Shown here in pieces: positions 1-5,097 of a DNA stretch of 15,931 bases (the first letter of the stretch is position 1; every line of letters begins with the position of its first letter). Location: the NCBI GenBank assembly GCA_964523575.1, contig CAZGAV010000084.1:1-15931 (forward strand), in the 5' to 3' direction. The stretch is from DAOUTW01 sp964523575 (GTDB lineage: Bacteria; Zixibacteria; MSB-5A5; GN15; JAAZOE01). A program made the position numbers and the translations under genes. The notes under the pieces are model-generated. The model worked only from the letters and a program-made list of their open reading frames with translations, was not told the DNA's origin and did not search any database.

Positions 1-14
1 TAAGTGGTAAGCCG

Positions 15-33
15 CCGCAAGCGGTGAGGCACC
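15..33. repeat. Partial copy of palindromic repeat family A
   Basis: These 19 bases are identical to the right-hand 19 bases of the full copies that end at 245 and 1654 (CCGC-AA-GCGG core followed by TGAGGCACC). The left arm differs, so only a 4-bp perfect stem remains instead of 8. It is the third member of a dispersed family in this window, and all three copies lie in the same orientation. Confidence 0.6.
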
Positions 34-85
34 CATGCGAAAGGGACACGGCGCATCGAATAAGCCTGGATAAATCCCTAAGAGA

Positions 86-163
86 CCCGGAGCAGAGCTC
101 CGGGCCGTACGGCCGAGGTGGCCGGGTCAGATACCCGGCCCGCGGGATGTGAGCATCCGGCGG
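86..163. other. Cluster of strong hairpins, possible structured RNA
   Basis: Four inverted repeats follow one another. An 8-bp perfect stem with a 3-nt loop (CCCGGAGC/GCTCCGGG) spans 86-104. A 12-bp perfect palindrome (GGCCGTACGGCC) spans 103-114. A 7-8 bp stem (GCCGGGT/ACCCGGC, plus G120:C140) spans 120-140. A 9-bp hairpin at 140-163 consists of CCGC, a symmetric G-G mismatch, GGATG/CATCC and a TGAG loop. The last two share base 140, so they abut. I compared the segment from memory with tmRNA, RNase P, SRP RNA, 6S and common riboswitches and recognised none. It may be a structured RNA or a cluster of intergenic palindromes. No promoter is visible because the window begins just upstream. Confidence 0.45.
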
Positions 164-186
164 AATAAGAATTCAAAGCTGGGGCG

Positions 187-211
187 GACGGGCTTGCCGC
201 GATGGGTGCCG
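187..211. repeat. Dispersed repeat family B, copy 1
   Basis: The 25 bases match positions 1800-1824 at 21 of 25 positions without gaps (GACGGGC-Y-TGCC-K-CG-NN-GGGTGCCG). It lies directly before the family A palindrome. GGTGC at 205-209 can also pair with GCACC at 241-245, enclosing that palindrome. Confidence 0.5.
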
Positions 212-257
212 ACCACGGAATTCTCACCGCAAGCGGTGAGGCACCGGGCTTTTTTTA
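205..257 (+). terminator. Possible rho-independent terminator, + strand
   Basis: The nested stem (GGTGC 205-209 with GCACC 241-245, enclosing the 8-bp hairpin 223-240) is followed after GGG-C by seven T residues at 250-256. This would suit termination of rightward transcription entering from outside the window. The spacing between stem and T-tract is longer than ideal, and the hairpin is also a dispersed repeat, so the call is tentative. The T-tract overlaps the 3' end of the leftward lipoprotein gene. For that gene the hairpin lies downstream but lacks a U-tract. Confidence 0.3.
219..245. repeat. Palindromic repeat family A, full copy 1
   Basis: These 27 bases are identical to positions 1628-1654. 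The core is a perfect inverted repeat, CTCACCGC-AA-GCGGTGAG, with an 8-bp stem and a 2-nt turn, flanked by AATT on the left and GCACC on the right. The asymmetric tail shows that this copy and the one at 1628-1654 are in direct orientation, one on each side of the lipoprotein gene. The function is unknown. REP-type elements and stem-loops targeted by transposase-like enzymes are possible parallels. Confidence 0.75.
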
Positions 258-1343
258 ATTTTGTTTTTGTCCCCTAAGTGAAAAAAGCATTCTGCCTGGT
301 GGGTACGTTTTGAATATATTTTCGACCTTATGATATATTAGATTGTATTGAAAAGCATGCCCCTCCAGGTTATAGGAATCTGATATCCCGAATAAGTGAC
401 GACCGTCGGGGGTTATCCACAACCCGTCGATAGCCAGTGCGGCCCCGATAGAATCATCGAAAGTAGATACCTCCCGCTCAATTCTGTTACCTGCGACGTC
501 ATAGATAGTGATGTACGGATAGAGACTGCACCAACCCAGCATATTACCGGGCCGCGAGTATGCCACAAATCTGCCATCGGGGGAAATCGCCATACTGCCA
601 GAACCGGGGCATCTGCTATAACTATAAATGATCGAGTCCGTTTCAGTATCGTGAACCTGAAAGACCGAGAAACCGTCACCGGCATATAACATCAAAAACC
701 ACAGGCGATTATCGGCAGATGTCATGATTTTAGTGAGCGACCCGGCCTCGAAAATATGTCTTCTGATTTCCGGAGTTTCATCCAGCAGAACTTCAAGCGC
801 TTCAGTCCGATCAGGTCCCGGGACCGCGCAAAAGAAGGTTTTGCTGTCATTCGTAAACCATCCGCTTACTGCAAGCGTCGTCGTGTCCAAGTAGACAACC
901 GAATAATCAGTCAGATCGACGATATGTAAATACCTGTTAAGCATCGCCAGGTATCTCCCATCAGGCGAGATGATTACCTCATGGCCATCACCCGTAGACC
1001 CGTTTTTCGGCAAATAGATCGGATGCTCGGCCATCACCACAAACGAGTCCAGAGAGACCTCGACGATGCCATCATCAGGGTGCAGGTACATGGTTTTGCC
1101 GTCGGGTGATATGCAGAAGCCATCATAGTAGGAATCGTATGGCAACTCGAAGGTGTCGACCTCGAAGGTGGTGGTATTGTAACGAAAATACTGATTGGGC
1201 GCTTTCTGATCACCAAAATAAGCGTAATATATTTTGTATTCCACCGGTTCGAGGCCTTTTTTACTGCACCCGACGAGATAGATCCCCAACGCCAAAATCA
1301 GCAGACATACTGCAATCGCGGCCTTAATAATAACTCTTCGCAT
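255..1343 (-). CDS. Beta-propeller lipoprotein
   Basis: This 362-residue protein is probably exported and lipid-anchored. Basic residues and a hydrophobic segment (about 5-25) end in a lipobox, LVGC, with Cys26 as the likely acylated residue. The remainder is all-beta in character. Loop signatures of YVTN/WD40-like propellers recur: SPDG at 79-82, 126-129 and 254-257, and TPDG at 311-314, each followed by a strand (e.g. RYLAML, RFVAYS, RHLFGI). Propellers of this type usually form ligand- or protein-binding platforms; no catalytic residues are evident. The ATG start is preceded by a GGGGG-containing site about 6 nt upstream, and a near-consensus promoter lies at 1378-1406. The gene stands alone between repeat-rich spacers. 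Its sequence looks more A/T-rich than the + strand gene to its right. The exact binding partner cannot be inferred. Confidence 0.85.
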   Translation of the reverse strand: MRRVIIKAAIAVCLLILALGIYLVGCSKKGLEPVEYKIYYAYFGDQKAPNQYFRYNTTTFEVDTFELPYDSYYDGFCISPDGKTMYLHPDDGIVEVSLDSFVVMAEHPIYLPKNGSTGDGHEVIISPDGRYLAMLNRYLHIVDLTDYSVVYLDTTTLAVSGWFTNDSKTFFCAVPGPDRTEALEVLLDETPEIRRHIFEAGSLTKIMTSADNRLWFLMLYAGDGFSVFQVHDTETDSIIYSYSRCPGSGSMAISPDGRFVAYSRPGNMLGWCSLYPYITIYDVAGNRIEREVSTFDDSIGAALAIDGLWITPDGRHLFGISDSYNLEGHAFQYNLIYHKVENIFKTYPPGRMLFSLRGQKQN

Positions 1344-1377
1344 GAAATACCCCCGTAGTAATGCCTTTTGTAACTTA

Positions 1378-1406
1378 TTTATAAATGATTAAAATACTCT
1401 TGTCAA
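1378..1406 (-). promoter_or_regulatory. Sigma70-like promoter of the propeller lipoprotein gene
   Basis: On the minus strand TTGACA (1406-1401) is separated by exactly 17 bases from TATAAA (1383-1378). Transcription would start near 1371, giving a 5' leader of about 27 nt before the ATG at 1343. The surrounding DNA (about 1365-1440) is strongly A/T-rich, as expected for a promoter. Confidence 0.7.
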
Positions 1407-1478
1407 TAGCAATATGCAATATTTATTATATATTTTTCGCCCAGAAGAGTAGCCCGGACTTCGGTCGGGGTTTCAAAT

Positions 1479-1506
1479 CTGGATTCCCGCGTGCGCGGGA
1501 ATGACA
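1479..1506. repeat. dRS3-like palindromic repeat, copy 1
   Basis: The core has the form ATTCCC-N8-GGGAAT (1483-1502), with an inner extension CCGC/GCGG that gives a long GC-rich hairpin. It is flanked by CTGG and GACA. The outer arms match the consensus form of the Neisseria dRS3 element, and similar 'tggattcccgc..gcgggaatgaca' elements are widespread in unrelated genomes. Copy 2 at 1661-1688 has the same flanks and length. Confidence 0.6.
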
Positions 1507-1627
1507 AATCGAAAAAATATCAGGTCAAATCCGCCGCGATGGACAAAACCTGACGCAACGGGCAATTATAAAATTCTGATGGCAATCGTGTCGGGATTTT
1601 GTAGATGATGTGAGATTATGTGGAATA

Positions 1628-1654
1628 AATTCTCACCGCAAGCGGTGAGGCACC
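1628..1654. repeat. Palindromic repeat family A, full copy 2
   Basis: This is a 27-base perfect match to 219-245 in the same orientation, with an 8-bp perfect stem around an AA turn. Bases immediately outside the 27 differ between the copies, so the repeat boundaries are sharp. Confidence 0.75.
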
Positions 1655-1660
1655 TGTTCT

Positions 1661-1688
1661 CTGGACTCCCGCTTTCGCGGGAGTGACA
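1661..1688. repeat. dRS3-like palindromic repeat, copy 2
   Basis: The core is ACTCCC-N8-GGGAGT (1665-1684) with the same CTGG and GACA flanks as copy 1 at 1479-1506. Relative to copy 1, an A-T pair in the stem has become a G-C pair through changes in both arms, so the hairpin is preserved. It lies 6 bases after the family A palindrome. Confidence 0.6.
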
Positions 1689-1711
1689 TGTCAAAACAGC
1701 GTCAGACCAAT

Positions 1712-1735
1712 GTCGAAACCCTAAAGGGTTTCGAC
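1712..1735. repeat. Perfect 10-bp stem hairpin
   Basis: GTCGAAACCC (1712-1721) and GGGTTTCGAC (1726-1735) form an uninterrupted 10-bp stem with a TAAA loop. No U-tract follows, so it is not an obvious terminator. From memory, this sequence type recurs as an intergenic element in metagenomic FCB-group genomes. Confidence 0.6.
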
Positions 1736-1747
1736 CTACCGGACTTT

Positions 1748-1783
1748 AGATTGCCGCGTCGCTTCGTTCCTCGCAACGACTGT
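1748..1783. repeat. Dispersed element of the 'attgccgcgtcgc..tcgcaacgac' type
   Basis: The segment resembles a degenerate palindromic element found between genes of many unrelated bacteria (ATTGCCGCGTCGC ... CCTCGCAACGAC). Recognition is from memory. It has partial inverted symmetry (TTGC near the left end, GCAA near the right). Confidence 0.4.
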
Positions 1784-1799
1784 GTTGGATTCTGGGGTA

Positions 1800-1824
1800 G
1801 ACGGGCCTGCCTCGGCGGGTGCCG
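1800..1824. repeat. Dispersed repeat family B, copy 2
   Basis: It matches positions 187-211 at 21 of 25 bases. Together with family A and the dRS3-like copies it makes this intergenic region a composite of several repeat families, some of which also occur left of the lipoprotein gene. Confidence 0.5.
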
Positions 1825-2014
1825 CTCAGAAATAGCCGCACCGGGGGGTGATGGTCACGGAGTCGGATAAACCTGGGGGTGGCAGATTTTGCGTGTATAT
1901 GGCGGGGTTATACCTTACATTGCGACGGTACCGGCATGGAAAAAATCCGCGAACCGGGGCCGGGCGGCGGGGTTTAATATGAGTACGGCCCGGGCGCAGG
2001 ATAAAAATCCCGGC

Positions 2015-2043
2015 CGGACATTGGCGGATTAGAGCAATATATA
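2015..2043 (+). promoter_or_regulatory. Weak candidate promoter for the secreted protein gene
   Basis: CGGACA (2015-2020) and TATATA (2038-2043) are 17 bases apart. Each matches the sigma70 consensus at 4 of 6 positions. Transcription would begin near 2050, about 34 nt before the ATG. It is the best pair I could find upstream, but it could be chance. Confidence 0.3.
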
Positions 2044-2083
2044 CATAACGTAGCATAGCCCGAACACAGCAGGACGATAATAA

Positions 2084-3355
2084 ATGAAAAAGCTGATGGT
2101 TTTACTCACGGTGGCAATCATCTCAACCATGCTGACGTCGATAATTCAGGCCGGGATGGTGCTGATCCCCATGGACGATACCCAGACCGATCATCTCAAA
2201 GCCTACGGGGTGGTTTATAACTGCCTCAAGCGCGGCGAGCAGGCCGAATGGCTGTTGAATTATCTGGACGGGGCCTTTCTGATCAAGGATACCGACGTCA
2301 ACCGCGATTTGTGCCTGACGCGCGGGGTGGCCTACAAGACCGTCAGCAATTCGGATATATCGGATATTTACCGCACTATTGAAGCCGAAAATATGGAACG
2401 GGTGATACTGGAAAAAGCGCCCAAAATCGCCGTCTATGTCCCGCCCTCGCATCTGCCATGGGACGATGCCGTTCGGCTGGCGCTGGAGTACGCCGAAATC
2501 GATTATGAAACGGTCTGGGACGCCGAGGTGCTGGCCGGAGACCTGGAAAAATACGACTGGCTCCACCTGCACCACGAGGATTTCACCGGGCAATACGGGA
2601 AATTCTACGCCAGTTTCCATAATCAGTTGTGGTATCAGCAGGACGTCGCGGCCAACGAGGAGATGGCTCATTCGCTGGGCTTCAACAAGGTTTCCGAATG
2701 CAAGAAAGCGGTCGCTCGCCAGATCAAAGAATATGTCCTGCGCGGCGGCTTTCTGTTTGCCATGTGTTCGGCGCCGGAAACGCTCGATATCGCTCTGGCG
2801 GCCGATTCGACCGATATTGTCCCGGCCGAATTCGACGGCGATCCTCCCGATCCGGGATGCCAGGAGAAACTCGATTATTCCCAGTCGATGGCCTTCACCG
2901 ATTTTCAGGTCAACCTCGACCCGTTGATGTACCGCCGTTCCAATATCGACACTTACCCGGAACGTTCGGTGCGGTTTTTGACGCCCGAGGACGACGTCTT
3001 TTACTTGTTCGAATTTTCGGCCAAACTCGACCCGGTGCCGACCATGCTGGTACAGTCGCATTCGCCGGTCATCAAGGGTTTCATGGGGCAGTGCACCGGT
3101 TTCCGGAAATCGCTGTTGAAGAAGTATGTCATAACCCTGGGCGAACCGCTGGAATACGACGAGGCGCGGTATATCCACGGCAATCTCGGCCGGGGCACCT
3201 TTACCTTCTATTCCGGTCACGACCCGGAAGACTACCAGCATCTGGTGAACGATAAGCCGACCGACCTGTCATTACACAAAAACTCGCCGGGATATCGGCT
3301 TATTCTCAACAACGTCCTCTTCCCGGCAGCGCGCAAAAAAGAGCGCAAAACCTGA
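2084..3355 (+). CDS. Secreted protein of the family labelled 'asparagine synthetase B'
   Basis: This 423-residue protein has an N-terminal signal peptide (about 1-23). The mature part begins near GMVLIPMD and carries long conserved stretches that I recall from FCB-group proteins annotated 'asparagine synthetase B': TQTDHLKAYG (34-43), PPSHLPWDDAV (120-130), HLHHEDFTGQYGKFYAS (161-177), RGGFLFAMCSA (220-230), KGFMGQ (331-336) and the C-terminal NSPGYRLILNNVLFPAARKK. That label is doubtful. An AsnB would need a Cys at position 2 for glutamine hydrolysis and an SGGxDS ATP-pyrophosphatase loop, and I see neither. Export from the cytoplasm also argues against it. The RGGFLFAMCSA segment suggests a glutamine-amidotransferase-like alpha/beta fold at most. 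An AGGA site lies 8-9 nt before the ATG. No operon partner is evident. The biochemical function is unknown. Confidence 0.75.
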   Translation: MKKLMVLLTVAIISTMLTSIIQAGMVLIPMDDTQTDHLKAYGVVYNCLKRGEQAEWLLNYLDGAFLIKDTDVNRDLCLTRGVAYKTVSNSDISDIYRTIEAENMERVILEKAPKIAVYVPPSHLPWDDAVRLALEYAEIDYETVWDAEVLAGDLEKYDWLHLHHEDFTGQYGKFYASFHNQLWYQQDVAANEEMAHSLGFNKVSECKKAVARQIKEYVLRGGFLFAMCSAPETLDIALAADSTDIVPAEFDGDPPDPGCQEKLDYSQSMAFTDFQVNLDPLMYRRSNIDTYPERSVRFLTPEDDVFYLFEFSAKLDPVPTMLVQSHSPVIKGFMGQCTGFRKSLLKKYVITLGEPLEYDEARYIHGNLGRGTFTFYSGHDPEDYQHLVNDKPTDLSLHKNSPGYRLILNNVLFPAARKKERKT

Positions 3356-3379
3356 TCGTCGGCTCCCGCGGAAATTTTT

Positions 3380-3412
3380 CGATAATCCCGGATTTTATTA
3401 TCCGGGACATCG
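3380..3412 (+). terminator. Hairpin downstream of the secreted protein gene
   Basis: TCCCGGAT (3386-3393) and ATCCGGGA (3400-3407) form a perfect 8-bp stem with a 6-nt loop. CGAT/ATCG at 3380-3383 and 3409-3412 can extend it with small internal irregularities. It starts 25 bases after the stop codon, which suits a terminator. No U-tract follows, so transcript end protection or Rho dependence are alternatives. Confidence 0.35.
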
Positions 3413-3455
3413 AACAAAACGCGTCTTCCCTGTGTTAAGATTTATAGATACAGTG

Positions 3456-3472
3456 ATTCCCTGAATGGGAAT
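3456..3472. repeat. ATTCCC-N5-GGGAAT inverted repeat before the ERCC4 gene
   Basis: A 6-bp perfect inverted repeat with a 5-base centre lies 40 bases upstream of the ATG at 3512. It could be an operator or a leader hairpin. Its arms equal those of the dRS3-like repeat at 1483-1502 but the centre is shorter. No clear -10/-35 pair was found nearby. Confidence 0.4.
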
Positions 3473-3511
3473 AGGTCACATCTCAAAAAGCATAAAACAG
3501 GAAAAAATACG

Positions 3512-4171
3512 ATGAATGCGTTCAATATAACCATATCGAGCCGCCTGAAAAACCATGCGGTGGCGCAAACTCTGGCCGAACTGGGCACTGACATCAGCCA
3601 TATTACCCTGCGGCGCGGCGATTTTGTGCTGGGCGGCCGGTTCGGTATCAAGTTTTACACGGACCGCGAATTTATTCAGTCCATCAAGGAGCGATCGATA
3701 TACCGGGAGGTGCTCGAACTCAAGCGCGAATTTTCCGATCCGATTATTATCGTCAAAGGCGAGCATCCTTTCGATGATCCGCAAGTGAGCCTGGCTACGA
3801 TTCATGGCGCGGTGCTGTTCGCATCCGTGGCCAACCGGGTGCCGATTCTGACTACCAGGAATGACATGGAGACGGCCCAGATGATTTTCATGATGGCGGC
3901 TCAAACCGGCGATAGCAAGGATTGGCAGATGGCGATGGCTTCGACCGTGGGGCCGCAGCTGATGGACGGAGAAGATCTCGATCCGCGCATCAATTTGATC
4001 GCCGAACTGCCGGAAGTGGGGCCGACGCTGGCCCAGGGTTTGCTCAAGCATTTTGGATCATTGTCGCGGTTATTCGCCGCGAAGATCACCGATCTCAGGA
4101 AGGTCGAGGGGATCGGGGCCAAGAAGGCCGAGAAAATTCACGCTTTCCTCAATGGCCACCAGGCGGCTTAG
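3512..4171 (+). CDS. ERCC4-fold/HhH DNA-binding protein, probably inactive nuclease
   Basis: This 219-residue protein has the layout of short archaeal XPF-type endonucleases, which cut branched DNA. Residues 5 to about 135 form an ERCC4 domain: GDFVLG at 36-41, ITLR strand before it, SIKERSIYREVLELK (57-71), then IIIVKGE and the IHGAVLFASVANRVPILTTRNDMETAQMI block (97-125). A tandem helix-hairpin-helix DNA-binding domain follows (LPEVGPTLAQGLLKHFG 166-182; LRKVEGIGAKKAEKI 195-209). The catalytic signature is abnormal. The usual ERKxxxD reads KFYTDRE or GIKFYTD depending on alignment, and the DxRE of the first strand reads SSRL. The conserved acids are therefore mostly absent, so binding without cutting is likely. 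The ATG has an AGGA site about 9 nt upstream. Its TAG overlaps the convergent rfbD stop by four bases. Confidence 0.8.
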   Translation: MNAFNITISSRLKNHAVAQTLAELGTDISHITLRRGDFVLGGRFGIKFYTDREFIQSIKERSIYREVLELKREFSDPIIIVKGEHPFDDPQVSLATIHGAVLFASVANRVPILTTRNDMETAQMIFMMAAQTGDSKDWQMAMASTVGPQLMDGEDLDPRINLIAELPEVGPTLAQGLLKHFGSLSRLFAAKITDLRKVEGIGAKKAEKIHAFLNGHQAA

Positions 4172-5067
4172 CTGAGGGCCTTCATCATTTCGTCTTTTAT
4201 TCGCGCCAGATCATGACGCAATTCGGGCATTGATATATTCAAAATTTTTTCCGTCGCCGCGCAATCGAGTCCGGCATAGCGGGGGCGCATAGCGGGCCGC
4301 GGCAGGCTGTCGGAGATCACGGCTTCGATGAGGGTGTCATCGAGATCGAAAAAGCGGGCGATGCGACGGGCCAGATCATAGCGGCTTAGAAATTCTTCCC
4401 CCCCCAGATGATATATACCTGAAGCCTTTTGGGCCAGCAGGCGATAAGTCAATTCGGCGGCGCTGAGAGCCGTGATCGGATTAGAAACCTGGTCGGTCAC
4501 GGCCGCTATTTCATGGCCGTTTTTCAGGCTATCATAGACAAAATACAGAAAATTGCGCCGGCTGGTGTAATCGAGCAGGGTGTTGACGCGCACCACCAGG
4601 TTATCCGGCGAGGCTTTCATCACGATTCGTTCCGCTTCCAGTTTATGTTGGCCGTAAACATTCACCGGATGGGTGGCGTGGTCGCGTGTCGGCGGCGTCG
4701 AGCCGCGTTCGGGGTCGTCACCGAACACATAGTCGGTCGATATCTGGACCATGCGGGATCGTGGAAACGATAGAATGAGATTTTCGACGGCAGTGACATT
4801 GATGCGATAAGATGTTTCCGGTTCGGTTTCGCAACGATCGACGTCGGCCAGGGCGGCGCAGTTGATGATAATATCGGGATTAATTTTTTCGGCCAGACTT
4901 TTTACCTGACTCTTATCGCTCAGGTCGGCGATGACGCGGTCCGGCCGATCGTGCCGGTCGGGAGGATGATGATAATGCCGGATAATATCATAACGGCCGT
5001 CACCGTCGGCCATTCTCCGCCCCAGAAGTCCTCCCGCGCCTGTGACTAAAAGTTGTGTGATGGTCAC
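4168..5067 (-). CDS. rfbD: dTDP-4-dehydrorhamnose reductase
   Basis: The last gene of the rfb operon encodes a 299-residue short-chain dehydrogenase/reductase that would reduce dTDP-4-dehydro-L-rhamnose to dTDP-L-rhamnose with NAD(P)H in the cytosol. The Rossmann loop GAGGLLG is at 10-16, STDYVFG at 110-116, and the catalytic Tyr/Lys pair in YGQHK at 138-142. Length is normal. It follows rfbB with a 30-nt gap. The start is ambiguous. The only standard start codon near the N-terminus is GTG at 5067-5065, but it sits inside GGGAGGTGACC, a very strong ribosome-binding sequence. An ATC two codons later would have the proper spacing. No other start exists back to the rfbB stop, which is in the same frame. 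The 3' end overlaps the convergent ERCC4-like gene by four bases. Confidence 0.88.
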   Translation of the reverse strand: MTITQLLVTGAGGLLGRRMADGDGRYDIIRHYHHPPDRHDRPDRVIADLSDKSQVKSLAEKINPDIIINCAALADVDRCETEPETSYRINVTAVENLILSFPRSRMVQISTDYVFGDDPERGSTPPTRDHATHPVNVYGQHKLEAERIVMKASPDNLVVRVNTLLDYTSRRNFLYFVYDSLKNGHEIAAVTDQVSNPITALSAAELTYRLLAQKASGIYHLGGEEFLSRYDLARRIARFFDLDDTLIEAVISDSLPRPAMRPRYAGLDCAATEKILNISMPELRHDLARIKDEMMKALS

Positions 5068-5097
5068 CTCCCGGATTTGTCGGCCTTCGTTATGTAA

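Larger units (their letters stand above)
1344..2083. other. 740-bp gene-free region rich in dispersed repeats
   Basis: I see no convincing gene here. From 1365 to 1440 it holds the A/T-rich promoter region of the leftward gene. From about 1450 to 1830 it is a mosaic of repeat modules, annotated separately: a GC-rich TTCG-loop hairpin near 1453-1470, two dRS3-like palindromes, a full family A palindrome, a 10-bp perfect hairpin, an 'attgccgcgtcgc'-type element and a family B copy. From 1830 to 2030 I see only G-rich DNA without recognisable structure. The short open frames across it are translations of the repeats. Confidence 0.7.

Noticed and set aside
1..250. tmRNA, RNase P RNA, SRP RNA or rRNA at the left edge
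   Set aside because: None of the conserved sequences I recall for these RNAs is present. Only unassigned hairpins are supported.
15..1654. CRISPR array from the recurring palindromic repeat
   Set aside because: There are only three copies, at irregular distances of about 200 and 1400 bases, with a gene between them, one copy partial, and no cas genes.
1688..1870. Small open frame on the + strand (60 codons)
   Set aside because: It is a translation of dispersed repeats (10-bp hairpin, 'attgccgcgtcgc' element, family B), with no ribosome-binding site and no family resemblance.
2123..3241. Long open frame of 372 codons on the minus strand
   Set aside because: It is antisense to the secreted protein gene, whose signal peptide, ribosome-binding site and conserved blocks are clear. 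Its own product has no recognisable features.
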